DNA of 64,000 bases from Flaveria trinervia (GCA_025506515.1 CM046447.1:84944248-85008247); one strand, 5' to 3'; positions 10,735-23,636 are shown, counted from the first letter of the stretch. Made by a program: numbers and translations. The notes: generated by a model from the sequence alone, not told the origin.

Positions 10735-10746
10735 GAGGGGAGAATA
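10735..10746 (+). other. Polypurine tract of element C
   Basis: GAGGGGAGAATA follows the pol stop by about 40 bp and immediately precedes TGAAAACACT, the proposed LTR start. Confidence 0.6.
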
Positions 10747-10858
10747 TGAAAACACTAAAAATTAAGGTTACACAAATTATTGTTTTACGAAATTTTCATA
10801 ATTACATATTATATTGTTTAACTAACACCTTATGAGTTATATGTGTTTTAGCATATAC

Positions 10859-10926
<68 letters not shown>

Positions 10927-11646
10927 TATATATATATATGCGGTACGTATGCATGCATGCATGCATGGAACTTACGTGTTCGTGAATTCATATGCATTAA
11001 CTTCTTATAATAAATATTATTTGATTAGTTATCTCATTATTTTAGTACCATACATATAGCAAATGAATTATGATACAGCCCAACTAAACACCACAATATA
11101 AAGATAACATCAAAGATAACTTAGCATCAAAATGAAACTAAGTGAACCTTAAACACTTAAACACTAACTCAAGCATCACTAAAGCTCCATCTTGGATCAT
11201 TAAAGGATTAAGCCACCCGATTAAATCTCTAAACTAGGTGATTGACACCTTAATCGGCTAGGACACCAAACCACCTCCATTGATAACCACTGTCCACTTG
11301 AAACACTAAGCACCCCAAGAACTTGACACCTAAACTCCTACATCTAGATTACTCACCACTCCAAGGGTAGATGTGATCATTATCACCATTAATGGCCTTC
11401 GGCCAAAACCACCATAACAAACCATCGGGCACAACTATACCATCACAACTGCCGCCTTCTCTACACCATTTAACAAAAACTCAGCTCTTAACAACAAGCA
11501 TCACCACCATGAACCACCAAAAACCATAGGAGACTACCACCATCACCATGTTTCTACTCCCTCTCGGTCACCATAATAATCAACATCATCAACTTCAATC
11601 CAACATATTAGTAATCAAGGTCAAAAAGGATCATCTCAAAGATTCT
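10747..11646 (+). repeat. Presumed 3' LTR of element C (end not resolved)
   Basis: Starts TGAAAACACT right after the polypurine tract. No second copy lies in the window, so the true 3' end cannot be fixed. The LTR may end before 11646 or be cut by the LTR of D. From about 11080 the sequence is CA-rich and AT-rich with no credible ORF. Confidence 0.45.
10853..10940 (+). repeat. AT dinucleotide microsatellite
   Basis: An almost pure (AT)n run with a few TATTATA interruptions, followed by GCATGCATGCATGCATGG at about 10950. It lies inside the presumed LTR of C. Confidence 0.9.
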
Positions 11647-13801
11647 TGATCCGGTTATTCTTTTAAAGTTAGTAAAGAAACAATAAAGTAAAGAAAAAGA
11701 AAGAAAAGCCATTTAACCCAAGCTGAAGAGTTAAAAGTGTCAAAAGGACAAAAGTTTAAAAGTTGGTGATTAAAGGTGGCATGGCCGCCCATCACCCTCT
11801 CCTCACACATATCTCGGATATTTCTAGAAAGAGAAAGCAAAGAGTAGTAGAAAGCTCTCGGGTATTTTGAAGAACAAATGCAGATGTTCGAATTCAAGGT
11901 AAGAATTCGTGTGTTTATGATGTTCTTAAGTGGCCTTGCCTCGGTTTTATGCTTATGTGTGTTTGTATGTTTAGTTGTGTGTGTTTTGGTGGGCTTCTGG
12001 GTGGTTGAACTCAATTGTGAACGGGTTTTGAAGAAGTCATAACCAAAGGCTGCAAAGGTGAGTTCTAGGACCCTTTTTGTACTCGTTTTAAACTGCTTTG
12101 GTGCTGGAAATGCATGTATGAATGTTTTTATAAAAATGGGTATTATACTCATATGTTTTATGTGTGTATGTTGTGGGTGGGGTTTCATTTTGGGCTACGA
12201 TTCTGTTTGATGATGTTTTGATTGTGTTCCGAAGGCTTAAAATGTATGTTTTAAGCTTACCATAGGATAGGTGATGATTGGGGATCAAATCATGATGTTA
12301 AGTGTGATATAGATTGCTCATGCGCGTATACAGTAGCCCATGCGACCAACAGAAAGAAATACCGAAGTGTCCCTTGCGCCCGAATAGTACCTATGCACCT
12401 AGAAATAGGCTGAAATTGACTAAGGGTTCATACGCCCAGATAGCTCACGCGCCTAGGTACTCATGAACCTGCATAGTGCCCATGCGTCTAAAATTTCCCT
12501 GAATAGACTAAGTTGCCCATGCGCATAAGTGTTTCCCATGCACCTGGGAGGCCATACGCTTGCATAGTGCTCATGCGCCTAAAGACTTAGAATATTTTCT
12601 GATTTTTGGGAAAATGTTAAATGTAGGCTTTGCCCTGAGAGGTTCCCAGGGGCTATGCATGTTGACTTTTTGATGTCATAGATGAGGTGTTGGGCGATGT
12701 ATGATGACGTATGTTTGATGCTTATGCATGATGGTGTATGATGTATGTTATGCATGTATGATGGTGCCTTGTATGGTGATGTTTGTATGATTATGTTTAT
12801 GTTCCTGTTATGTATGTTTATCTTTCCCAAGACTTTACATCTTATAGTTGTGAAAGAAATGATAAAGTCTTATGTAACGTAAAGTGAAAGATAATGAAAA
12901 GAGAAACATAATGATATAATGCATGCATTAATGAAAGAGAAGTAAGAAAGGCCTGCAAGCAAAATGTATGGAGGTGCACGGATCTAAAATGCCGTAAGCT
13001 CAACTGTGTGTGGTTTAGCTAACCCTTAAGGATACATGCAGGGGTCTACTCTTTGTGACTGACCGGTGATATAGTACATGGTTTATAGTGATTACTCACC
13101 TTAGTGCTGGTGCAAGGCTATGTGCGTTATGGAGTTATTTATGATCTTCGGCCTTGTACCCGCTTTGTGTATACGTTTGGGGTATAGTATACAGTCGGGA
13201 TCTTTGTCGCTTGCGTCGGTGCTGGTGCCAGGCTATATGCATTATGGAAGTCATTTATGATCTTCGGCCCGGTACCCGCTTTATGCATACGTTTGGGGTA
13301 CAACTGATAACACTGATCTGGAAAGAGATAATGAGATAAAGAGATAAAGAAAGAATGTGATGAACAGTCAAGGAAGATAATATGTTATTATCTATGTGTA
13401 TGTACGATGTGTGATCATGTACAAAAGTATAGTATGATCTGAAAGAAAGTAAACAACGGTTTTATACGAAAGTAAAGTATGTTTTATTTTAAAACTAGAA
13501 CTCACTCAATAACGCTGACTTTTATGTGTTTCCAATTGGCAGGTAAAGGTTGCCGAGGATGGCACGGGACGGCTACTTGGCTCTTTTTGGATGGCATCTA
13601 TTATTATAAGGCTTTTGTGATGTAATGCAACATGTATTTTGTAATTTGATAACGATGTATTGTTTTGCAAAAGCTTTTATAATGAAATGAAATGTCTGTT
13701 TTTAATGATTCCGCTGAGATGTTTTATTTAAGTTAATAAAAATATATGTTTTATGTGCAATGAAGGACTGGCTGTGAGTGTCCCGGGAGCAGGGCCTTAC
13801 A
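11647..13801 (+). repeat. 5' LTR of element D
   Basis: 2155 bp, TGATCCGG to CCTTACA, adjoining a primer site. The first ~550 bp align with the partial LTR of Y (58175-58699), and the whole with the inverted LTR of Z (58700-61123). The start lacks about four bases relative to Y (TGTAACACCCGG). Words built on CATGCGCCTA recur at 12310-12590. The minus-strand readings here are not genes. Confidence 0.8.
13104..13304 (+). repeat. Tandem duplication inside the LTR of D
   Basis: Two imperfect copies of a roughly 115-bp unit begin GTGCTGGTGC at 13104 and 13219. Both contain TTTATGATCTTCGGCC and GTACCCGCTTT. The LTR of Z has an equivalent duplicated unit at 59208-59427, so the duplication is old in the family. 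Confidence 0.75.
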
Positions 13802-13804
13802 AGT

Positions 13805-13817
13805 TGGTATCAGAGCC
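13805..13817 (+). other. Primer binding site of element D
   Basis: TGGTATCAGAGCC lies three bases after the LTR end. It is a perfect match to the usual plant site for initiator Met-tRNA. From here to the gag ATG at 14134 (about 315 bp) is leader, in which I see nothing further. Confidence 0.88.
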
Positions 13818-14133
13818 AAAGTCTAAGTGAAATGGGTAAATTTTCAAAATAAACCGAAACTTAAACTGAAAATAGGACGAAAAGGGAAGGGATGCCAGTC
13901 CGAGTAGCTGTGTGCCATCACGTATTTTCTTAATGTTAACCGGCATTATATGCGCATGTATGTGGTTTATGTGCTGTTAGTAGATTTAGATACTGATGTA
14001 GTTAGGATAGGTAATGCTTGGGGTATGAAAAATAAAGTAAGTGGCTAATGACAAATGCCCAGTGTAATTAGGGACTTACTATACTTGACATAAACTAAGT
14101 TGTACCCTTGAATGACTGTGTTGGTGTTTGAGG

Positions 14134-15562
14134 ATGGCCAGTGGTAGATCATCGAAGGCTTCATGTGGTGGAGGTCGTGGTTGACGTGGTACTGAACCAT
14201 AGGTCACGAGAAGAAGGCCTGGAGCGGAGAAGGTGTTCATGAAGAACCCGAGACCGCTCGTCCAGACGGCAGAGACGAGAGTGCTACCTTGAGAGCCTCA
14301 GTGAAGAAGGCTATTGTGGAAGAAGTTCATCAGGTCATGCAGACGATCTTACCGTTTGTAGTGACTGAAGTGATCATGTCTGTATGAGAAGTAGAAAGAA
14401 GGGAGAAGAATAGATCCTCGAGAGGACGGGAGCGACCGGAGATTAAGATGGTTTTTTCCAAAGATGAAGAAGAGGAGGAGAAGAGCTCTACGGGTAACGA
14501 CCCGAGGCTATAACTACACGGCATTTCAAAGATGCAAGCCCCCTACTTTTTATGGTAACGGCACTGTTGCTGCTGCTCACCGGTGGGTGAGAGAGATGGA
14601 AGTTGTTCTCAATATCAGCGAATGTTGGGAAGACCAAAGGTGAAGTTGTCTACCCACTCATTTGTGGACTCGACTTTGTGCTAGTGGGATAGTATTGTCC
14701 ATGCCGAGGGTAGTGAGGTAATTGGAAGGATGAAGTGGATAGAGCTAAAATGCTGGAAATTGAGGAGTTCTGTCCTCATAAGGAAATGGATAAGGTGGAA
14801 AGGGAATTCCTGCAGTTGGAGGCAGGAACCATGACACATCAGCAATACACCAGCAAGTTCAACGAGATGGCATAGCTGGTGCCAGATCAAGTGACACCCT
14901 CGTCACCAAAGATCAAGAGATACATCCAGGGCTTGCCTACGAATGTTCGTAGGCATATGATCGTTGCCAGACCGAGCATGTTTAGGTCGGCGGTTGATTT
15001 AGCAAGGAGTTTGTGTGATGAAAGGACTGTGGTGGTGGCTGAAGCCAGCAAGAAAGGTGGTGATGATCGGTATTGGAACAAAAAGTGATTTGGACGTGGC
15101 GGAGCCACTCCAAACAACAAAGGTGCATGGTGGATGATCGGCGTGTGGTCACATCCGGGCGGGGGGTTGAAGAGGTGTGTTAAGTGTGGACGAGGGCACA
15201 CGAGGAATGTAGAGTTGGATCCAATGCTTGTTTCTGCTGTGGAAGGACCGGACATGTGGTAAAGAACTGCAGGGTAAAGAGGATATACTTGTGGCGAGGA
15301 GGGCCACATGAGCAGGGACTGCAAGAAACCAATGGTGAAAGTTCTGGTGCAGGGAAGAAGACGACCGGGACTGAAGGGCAGAGGGCAAGTGCCAGAGCGT
15401 TCACAATGATGCAGGAGGAGGCTAGGACGGACCCTGATGTTGTATCAGGTATGTTTCTAGTAAATCAAACTTTAGCCTCTCTGTTATTTGATTCTGGTGC
15501 TAGTAAAAGTTTTATTTCTACTGCTTTCTGAACTGAATTGCATGTTAGTAGTAAGAATATAG
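14134..15562 (+). pseudogene. Gypsy gag and start of protease of element D
   Basis: From ATG 14134 the reading changes frame repeatedly. The gag core is legible at about 14516-14640 (PPTFYGNGTVAAAHRWVREME) and 14879-15085 (KIKRYIQGLP, RSLCDE). Zinc knuckles follow. A CCHC box lies at 15229-15270 (CFCCGRTGHVVKNC), with degenerate knuckles on either side, matching three in Y. The protease begins at about 15400, with LFDSGASKSF as its active site (D-S-G at about 15492). At 15563 it is cut by F; the rest follows at 40967. Gag would form the particle and the protease would cleave the polyprotein. Stops and shifts make it inactive. Confidence 0.8.
15558..15562 (+). repeat. Left target-site duplication of F (TATAG)
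   Basis: Five bases TATAG immediately precede F's first LTR base and are repeated exactly at 40967-40971 after F's last. This is the 5-bp duplication left by integrase. Confidence 0.9.
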
Positions 15563-15577
15563 TGTAGGATTAATGAA
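15563..15577 (+). repeat. First 15 bp of F's 5' LTR
   Basis: TGTAGGATTAATGAA matches the start of F's other LTR at 40146 (TGTAGAGATTAATGAA) apart from one missing base. E begins right after it and the LTR continues beyond E at 28060. Confidence 0.85.
15573..15577 (+). repeat. Left target-site duplication of E (ATGAA)
   Basis: ATGAA directly precedes E's LTR and recurs exactly at 28055-28059 after its other end. Confidence 0.9.
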
Positions 15578-16470
15578 TGTTGGACCAAAAGAACCAATGA
15601 GCCAAGATCAGAAAACCTCTAAGTCCCACACGGTATCACAACAACTGCTGAAAGCCTCATCAGTAGTTTGACAAGTGCTGAAGACTTCAACAGCTGAAGA
15701 TCAAGTGCTGAAGACCTTAACAGCTGAAGAACCAAAGTGCTGAAGTACAACAGCTGAAGAACACAAGGCTGAAGCTGAAAGACCAAAGTATGAAGTACAA
15801 CAGCTGAAGAGTTCACAAGTGCTGAAGATCAACAACTGATGTACAAAGTCTGAAGACAAAGACTGAAGACATCAGCTGATGATATCTACTGAAGTCATCA
15901 GCTGATGAAACACCTGAAGGTCAAAGTCTGAAGATCAAGTACTGAAGCCTCAGTAGTTTGTCACAACTGCTGAAGAGTACTTCTTCAGTAGGTTGTGATA
16001 TCAGTAGTTTTATTTTCTATGTTTCAGTAGTTTTGTAAAACGACTGAAGAGCTTGTTCTTCAGTCGTTGTAGTTTCAGTAGTTTTATATTTTGTACTTAA
16101 CATGCTGATATGTTCTCAGTAGTTGTGAACATTTCAGTAGTTTGTTAAGAATTAGTTATTTTTGTATTGGATCTGCCAGTTGTCACTTTCCGTGATAACA
16201 GCAGTGATTGTTGCACTCTATATAAGGAGTGACAACCTATTGTAATTAGTGAGGAATGAGTAAATGAATGGAATGAATGATTGATTTGATTAGAAATATT
16301 CTACATCTATAAACATTCCTAGAAATCAGAAATACATATTCTCTCCTTATAACCGTATGCGATCTTAATGCTTACAAGTATCGATTGCTTGCTACAAATT
16401 GTCTAATTCCAGTTTGTATTCCGCTGCTTTGTATTCTGATACATCAAACTTGTGATCACTGATCCTGTCA
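15578..16470 (+). repeat. 5' LTR of element E
   Basis: TGTTGGACC to ATCCTGTCA, 893 bp. The U3 part is filled with words such as GCTGAAG, AACAGCTGAAG and CAGTAGTT, some forming inverted repeats. Downstream of the TATA box at 16219 is a short U5/R part ending at the primer site. It differs from 27171-28054 at about a dozen places, most of them one-base gaps. Confidence 0.93.
16219..16226 (+). promoter_or_regulatory. TATA box of E's 5' LTR
   Basis: TATATAAG in CACTCTATATAAGGAGTG, with an identical copy at 27811-27818 in the other LTR. It is the likely core promoter for the genomic transcript, which should start about 30 bp downstream. Confidence 0.75.
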
Positions 16471-16472
16471 AA

Positions 16473-16484
16473 TGGTATCAGAGC
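16473..16484 (+). other. Primer binding site of element E
   Basis: TGGTATCAGAGC, a perfect complement to initiator Met-tRNA, two bases after the LTR end. Confidence 0.92.
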
Positions 16485-16705
16485 AGGTTAATCATTGATC
16501 GATCTAATAATTGATCATTGAAACTGCTATTCAAGATCCAAGTTTGATTGAATTAGCTTTTGTTTTTGCAAGAAACGGTTATAGAGATTGAATTTTCTGT
16601 ATTTCTGCTCATTCATCCTGAGATCTTTTTCTTGGTTCTCATTGAGTTTGTTGTGGTTTGTCTAAAACTTTTTAAAACTTGAACTAAATTGTTTTTGAAC
16701 TGAAA

Positions 16706-19545
16706 ATGACCACTCCTTCCAATGATCCTCACAATACTGGTTCCTCAACCAAGCCTCCTATGCTGGTTAGGAATGAGTATAACATATGGCAAAGACGTAT
16801 GCTTCATCACCTGTCTGTTAACAGCGCAGGGTGTTGGACATCAGTGGTACATGGTCCACACAAGCCTATGGTGAATAACCCGGAAACCAATCAAATGGTT
16901 CCGAAGAGGAGGGAGCAATACTCAGATGAGGATAAGAAGTTGCTTGAGATTGATGCAAAAGCCCATGGAATTCTGGCCATGGCATTGCCCAATGAAATCT
17001 ATTCTGGGCTAATGCATCATGAAACTGCCCATGACCTCTGGATTGCTTTGAAAGAACAATTTGGAGGAACAGATGAGGTCTTGGCAAATAATAGAGAAAT
17101 TCTTGCCCAACAATATGAGACATTCTCTCATAGAAAGGGTGAGACACTGACTCAACAATATGAGCGGTTTTCTTGTTTGATCTCTGAACTAAAATGGTCA
17201 AACTTGAATACACCAATATTCAGATGAATAACAGATTTCTCAGATCACTGCCTGAGAGATGGGACACATATACTATTGTCCTACGCTCCAGTGCAAGTTT
17301 GGACAAACTATCTCTCACCCAACTCCATGGGAAATTGCTCACTTTTGAGAGAGAGATAGAACAGAAGAGAAAGCTGTCTTCATCTGGAAAGCTCACTGAA
17401 GACTTTATACAAGGCAACACTGCCTTGGTGGTCATGAGTCAGAATATGCTTCATCTGAATGCCAGTATGATGAGCATATTAATTTCTCTTCAAGCACTTC
17501 TGATTCTGCATTTGTAAGTGTTGATGGTCAGTTTACTGGGTGTAATAATGACAATCTATGTTTCATTATGGATGATCTCAAGGGGATTGCTGATGATGAC
17601 TTAGAAGAGATGGATATTTTGAGCCAAATGGCCTTGATAAATATCAGATCTCAGAAGTTCTACAAAAGAACTGGAAGAAAATTCCCAGGACTCTCTGGCA
17701 AAACCAAAGTTGGTTTTGACAAGAGCAAGTTGAGGTGTCACAAATGCCAACGGCTTGGACACTTTGCAAGAGAGTGTAGATCAACTGGATCTAACTCTAC
17801 TGCACCCTTTGTGACTTTTCCTGGCAATAGTCAACAACACAGAGGGCAACATCCTGTCACATCTAGTCATCATCCTCAACAACAATCTCCGGCATATTTT
17901 GTTTCCTCAGGGTCAAATGCCATATCAGTACCCTTGTTATTACATGCCACAGTCAAATCAAGTTCAAGTTCCTATGACACCACAACCTCATGCATTACCA
18001 GAACCTCAGCCTTCCCTATCTCATCAACAACCTCAATCTCAACAACACAGCTTCTTCACCCAGGAGTTGTTGACTGGAGCAGTTTACCAGATGACTTGTC
18101 TGGTCATGATCAACTGTTCTCAGGTGCTGGTCAACATGGTGGTGACAGTCCCTTTGGGAATCTAGCTCTTATGGCTTTGGAGTCTGCTGATACTTCATTT
18201 TCCAATGCCTCTACACCTCAGGTATCACAGGTATCCTCTGAGGCAAAAGCCAAATTATGTTCTGACCATGCATAGCAGCATTTGCTTCCATTAGAGAAGC
18301 AAATGTAGCTTTAATTAATAAGAACATTGAGCTAGAACAAATAATTTCCAAAAACAAAGCTGAGTTTGAGTTTGTGCTCAAAGATAAAAATGATGAGGTT
18401 TATAAACTGAATTGCAAATAATTGATGATAAGGCTAGAGAAGATGTACTTCTAGAGAAGTACAAAGATCTCAAAGAAACCCTTGCAGTTACCCAGGTCGA
18501 GTGTGATAGATGGGTACAATCATGCAAAGGTTTTGAAATGCTTCTTAGTAAGCAATCTGCTTCAAATGTGAAGTTTGGAATTGGCTACAATCACACTGCT
18601 CCACCTACAGATTTTACCCAAGAGCAGAGGTAGAATCTGATGGTGAGAGTGATAACCAATCCATCACATCATGTGATCTACCTTCTGATACAGCACAATC
18701 AGAAGTAGCAGTCAGCATCAAGCCCTCTTTGAACCTATCAGCTGATGTTGATGGTCCAAATGCTGACATTCACATGATCAATAGGTTGATCAACTCAGGA
18801 GTTAATCCTGAAGGTCCTGAAAGGACTGGAGAGCAGGATTTAACACCTGAAGTTCAAACTTCAACTGCTGTCAGTACTGAAGAGAAGAAAACTGGCAGTA
18901 GAAAGAGTTTGAAGACTACTAAAGAGGTAGTCAAGAAAGCAACCAATGCTTCCAAAGCATTGAAGAACAAGTCTTCTGTTGCTTCACCATCTTTAGTTGA
19001 TGATCAACCTAAGATGAAGAAGAAACCATGTGAAGTATGTGGTTTGTTCAATCATCTTACAGATGATTGTTGGTACAAAAGAGGTTCCAAACTCAAACAA
19101 AAAGAAGAAATTAATGAGAAAATGGTAAAAATGAAAACTGAGTTTGAGACCACATTTGTATCAGCAACATCAAATCCTGTAACCCTTAAGTCCTTAAAGA
19201 ATCCAAAAAGGAAGGAGTTAAACAGGTGACAGCTGAGGGTGCTCAAAAGAAGAAGGTGCAACATAGGACCTTATCTAACTCCACTAGCAATGTGTCTGAT
19301 GAGCTGAAAGCTTTATCACAAAATCAGACACAGCTGGTGATGATGGTACAACATCTGTTGGGTAGAGTTAACCAACTAGATTCTCCTATGTTGAAACCAC
19401 AGAAAAGGAGGTCTAAGCCAAAGGACTCCTCTTCTACACCATCTTCTTCTTCTCAGGCTGTTGTTACAAATAAACATGTTAGTTTACCATCTATTGATGA
19501 GACCAGGCCCAAAACCAAAAAGGTTTGGGTCTCTAAAACTAACTG
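16706..19545 (+). pseudogene. Gag of element E with coiled coil and two zinc knuckles
   Basis: Starts at ATG 16706 (MTTPSNDPHN). The UBN2-type gag domain covers about 16780-17400 (NIWQRRMLHHL, HDLWIALKEQFGG), with a frame change near 17193. After another change near 17430 comes the first CCHC knuckle at 17736-17777 (CHKCQRLGHFAREC). A Gln/Pro/Ser-rich part (17840-18080) changes frame again near 17905 and 18065. A coiled-coil stretch follows (about 18290-18560, with the CDRWVQSCKGFE word) and a second knuckle at 19029-19070 (CEVCGLFNHLTDDC) in a Lys-rich region. The long coiled-coil gag with a second knuckle is a Sirevirus trait. The frame breaks look like one-base gains or losses. Gag would form the RNA-packaging particle. 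Confidence 0.82.
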
Positions 19546-19546
19546 A

Positions 19547-22500
19547 TTGTTTATTATTGCAGGGTTCTTCAACATGCCAAAGTAGCATCTGGTATGTAGA
19601 CAGTGGGGGATCTATGCACATGACTGGGAACATCTCTCTTCTTCATGACTACTCTCAAGGAAAGAAGGGATTTGTCTCTTTTGGCAATGATGCTAGGGGT
19701 TACATCATCGGTAAGGGCTTTGTCTCCAATGGAGAAATCAATTTGATGATGTTAATCATGTGGAAAATCTCAAGTACAACCTCTTGAGTGTCAGTCAAAT
19801 GTGTGATAAGGCCATGTTGCCCTTTTCACAAGTCAAAACTGTAGGATTCTGTCATCCAAAGTTTTGCACTTGATTGACAAGGTGTTGGATGATCACACTC
19901 TCCTGAAAGCCAACAGGACAGGAAGAGTGTATGCCTTAGATCTCTCTAAGAAGATAGATCTCAAAGGCAATCCTTGCCTATTTTCCAAAGCCTCTTCTCA
20001 AGAATCTAAACTGTGGCACAGGAGGCTTGGTCATGTTAATCTCAAAAACATGAATCAGCTTAGCCACAATAGTTTAGTCAGAGGCTTACCAATAAAGGAG
20101 TTCCACTGTGATGAAACCTGCACTGCTTGTTTAAAAGGAAAACAGCACAAGTCTCATTCCCTCCTATTGAAGTGTCCAAGTCCACTGCCTGCTTGCAATT
20201 ACTGCATATGGATCTATTTGGTCCTGTGAGAGTAATGAGCATGGCAAAGAAGAAATACTGTCTGTAATTGTGGATGATTACTCCAGATTTGTATGGACTT
20301 TCTTTCTACATTCAAAGGATGAGGCTGCTCAGAAGATTATCCACTTTGTGCTGTACATTGAGAAGCAGTATTCCCTTCCAGTCAAGTGTATTAGGAGTGA
20401 TAATGGAACTGAGTTCAGAAATCATACACTTGATGACTTCTATCTTTCAAAGGGAATCAAAAGGCAGTTCAGCATTCCAAGGACTCCAGAACAAAATGGA
20501 GTAGTGGAGAGAAAGAACAGGACCCTCATTGAAGCTGCAAGGTCCATGCTGGCTGACTCAGGTTTGCCATTGACCTTTTGGGCCGAAGCTGTCAACACAG
20601 CTTGTTATGTGCAAAATAGAGTTTTAGTAAATCAGAGGTTGATGAAGACTCCATATGAAGTTCTCCATCATTTGGCTCCTCTGATTTCATTTTTCAAAGC
20701 ATTTGGGTGTCCCTGTTTTATTCTCAACACAAAGGATCAACTCCACAAATTTGATCCTAAGGTGGATGCAGGATACTTTGTTGGTTATTCATCTACTTGC
20801 AAGGCATACAGAGTCTTCAACTGCAGAACAAAGATGGTTGAAGAAACTCTACATGTTAAGTTTAATGAATCTCCAAAGGACAAGATTCCACAAAGTCCTG
20901 TGGAGTTATTTGATTTGGACATACTGCAATATGTTCCTTATCAAACTCCTGCTGTTGCTCCTGTCAACAGTTCACCACCTGGTGGTACTGCTGCTGATGA
21001 TGATGATTGCAGTACTCACCTCTTCAGGTTTAGTGATCAGCTGCCTGACTCAGCTAGACCTGATGTTCCTGTAGCGCCAGTAGCACCATCCACAACAAAT
21101 GCTGATGAGATTTCTTCGAATTCAACTTCCTTTGAATTACCATCCACTGATTGGTTTCAAGGAAATGATTCACCATCACCATCTGTTGCTGCTGAACTGG
21201 CTACAAACACTTGCACAGATCTCATTGTGTATCAAGATCTGAAGAATCACCCTATGTCTCAAATCATTGGTGATATCACTGCTGGAGTATCAACAAGAAG
21301 TCAATTGTCAAATTTCTGCTTCTATGCTCTCTTCATCAGTCAGCAAGAGCCAAAGAATTATCACATTGCTTTAAAGGACAATGGATGGGTTGATGCCATG
21401 CAGCTTGAGCTTCTTCAGTTCAAGAAACAGCAAGTGTGGGAACTGGTTCCTCTACCTCCAGGTAAGTGTGCAATAGGCACTAAATGGGTGTTTAGGAACA
21501 AAACTGATGAAAATGGGCTTATTGTTAAGAACAAGGCCAGGCTGGTTGTTCAGGGGTTTGCACAAGAAGAAGGTATTGATTATGATGAAACCTTTGCCCC
21601 TGTAGCCAGACTGGAAGCAATTCGATTTTTTTTAACTTATGCTGCTTATCAAAACCTTAAAGTCTTTCAAATGGATGTCAAAAGTGCATTTTTGTATGGA
21701 AAAGTTAAAGAAGAGGTTTATGTATGTCAACCTCCAGGCTTTGAGGACAATAAACATCCTAATTGGGTGTATAAGCTTGATAAAGCTCTTTATGGGTTAA
21801 AACAAGCTCCAGAGCCTGGTATGAGACATTATCAAACTTTCTTCTGGAAAACAATTTCACTAGAGGCTCCATAGATAAGACTTTATTTATTAAGAAAGCT
21901 GGGCAGCATAATCTACTTGTTCAAATTTATGTAGATGATATCATTTTTGCATCCTCTGATCCAAAGTTGTGTGATGCCTTTACAAAGTTGATGCAACAGA
22001 AGTTTGAAATGAGTGCCATGGGAGAACTACAGTTCTTTCTGGGGTTGCAAATCAAACAAAAGGCTGATGGAATTTTCATTCATCAGTCCAAATATACAAA
22101 AGATCTTTTGCAAAAGTTTGATTTACAAAACTGTAAGCCCTGTTCTACTCCCATGAGCAGCACCACACAACTGGACTCAGATCAGAAAGGTAAAGTGGTT
22201 GATGAAACACTTTACAGATGTATGATTGGGTCCTTGATGTATTTAACAGCTTCTAGACCAGATATTATGTTTGCTACATGTGTTTGTGCTAGATTTCAGG
22301 CTGCACCTAAAGAGTCTCATCTGATTGCAGTCAAGAGGATCTTTAGATATCTGCAAGGCACTCCATCTCTAGGTTTATGGTATTCTACCGACATTCTGGT
22401 AAATTAGTTGCTTTTTCTGACAGTGACTATGCAGGGTGTAAGTTGACCAGGAAATCAACTTCTGGTGGATGTCAATTCCTAGGCAACTGCTTGATTTCTT

Positions 22501-22870
22501 GGCAGAGCAAGAAACAGACCTCAGTTGCTACATCCACTGCTGAAGCAGAGTACATTGCTGCTGCAAGCTGTACATCTCAGGTACTCTGGCTTCAAAACCA
22601 ACTTTTGGATTATGGCATTACAGAGACTAAGACTCCATTGTTAATGGATAGTGCTTCAGCTCTTTGCATTGTCAAAAATCCAGTCCAGCACTCTAGGACC
22701 AAACATATAGAGATCAGACATCATTTTATAAGGGATTTTTTGAAAAAGGTCTGATTGATCCTAAGTTTGTGCCTAGTGCTGATGAGCTTGCAGACATTTT
22801 TACTAAGCCTTTGGATAGTTCAACTTTCCAAAACCTGGTGTTAAGGCTTGGTATGCTGCAGCTAGAATAA
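19547..22870 (+). pseudogene. Pol of element E (protease, integrase, RT, RNase H)
   Basis: Protease active site at 19599-19607 (DSG in WYVDSGGSMHMTG; the usual Cys after DSG is Gly). The GAG-pre-integrase zinc domain is at 19990-20160 (HRRLGHVN, CTACLKGKQH). The longest intact frame, 20270-21874 (534 codons), carries the integrase core with its DDE residues (MDDYSRF, RSDNGTEF, NGVVERKN) and the RT N-terminal half (GTKWVFRNK, ARLVVQGFAQEEGIDY). A frameshift at about 21810 precedes YVDD at 21928-21939. RNase H runs in two frames from 21967 to 22870, with DSDYAGCK and STAEAEYIAA, breaking near 22390 and 22740. At least five one-base shifts interrupt it. Confidence 0.88.
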
Positions 22871-23515
22871 GTGACAACTACTGATGATCTTAGTAATTCA
22901 TACTGATGATCATGAGTACCTATGTCACATATAAGTACTGATGAGCTTTTTTAACCTCAGTAGTTTTTATAACTACTGAAGGCTAAATGTCTCACAAGTA
23001 CTGAAGTACTTCATCTGTTCTAAACTACTGATGTAGTTACAACTACTGATGCAGTTACAACTACTGCAATCAGTAAAAACAGATAAGTACTGATGTCCTA
23101 TGAAACAACTGAAATCAGCCAAAAAGACTGATGAATGTGTTGAGGACAGATTGAAACAGCTGAAAAGCTAAGAATTGACGAAAACAGCTGAAAAGAATTT
23201 TCTCTTCAGTCGTTTGTACAACTGCTGTTTCATTCTAAACAACCGAAGCAAAACCACGTCTTCAGTAGTTTTATAACTACTGATGACTAATACCAAGTCT
23301 TCAGTTGTTTACAACAGCTGATGACAAAACCACTGTCTTCAGTAGTTTCATAACTACTGATGACAAACACCAAGTCCTCAGTTGTTTCAATCATCTGAAG
23401 TCAAAACCACGGTCTTCAGTAGTTTTCTAAACTACTGATGCCTAACACCACGACTTCAGCTGTTTCAACGTCTGAAAGGATAATACCATGTCAACGGTCG
23501 TTTAAAACTACTGAT
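22871..23515 (+). repeat. CAGTAGTT/AACTACTG hairpin array of element E
   Basis: The spacer after pol is built of inverted repeats with 8-bp stems. CAGTAGTT-ttat-AACTACTG lies at 23263-23282, CAGTTGTT-tac-AACAGCTG at 23302-23320, CAGTAGTT-tcat-AACTACTG at 23340-23359, a weaker one at 23379-23397, then 23417-23437, followed by degenerate units at about 23457 and 23495. Unit starts are 38-40 nt apart. Looser copies extend back to about 22890. The same words fill E's LTR U3. No ORF is present. Confidence 0.85.
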
Positions 23516-23556
23516 GACTAACACCACATCCTTCAGTTCCTTCCTTACCCGTACCC

Positions 23557-23564
23557 TATAAATA
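23557..23564 (+). promoter_or_regulatory. TATA box upstream of the extra ORF of element E
   Basis: TATAAATA in ACCCTATAAATACCCC, about 40 bp after the hairpin array and 80 bp before the ATG at 23637. Spacing fits a transcription start near 23590 and a 45-50 nt pyrimidine-rich 5' UTR. The functional role is inferred. Confidence 0.55.
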
Positions 23565-23636
23565 CCCCTAACCTGAGCTCTCCATGCTTCATCTTCTTCA
23601 AACCTAACGTTCCTCTCCAAAACTTCCCTCTTCTCC

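Noticed and set aside
11655..12830. Minus-strand readings of 177, 66 and 83 codons
   Set aside because: They lie antisense within the LTR of D; composition is that of the LTR and the counterpart in Z is not conserved as protein.
15149..15404. Minus-strand readings opposite D gag
   Set aside because: Shadows of the zinc-knuckle region on the plus strand.
22871..23515. CRISPR-like appearance of repeats at about 39-nt pitch
   Set aside because: Units are imperfect hairpins that drift, the setting is a plant retrotransposon, and there are no cas genes or unique spacers.
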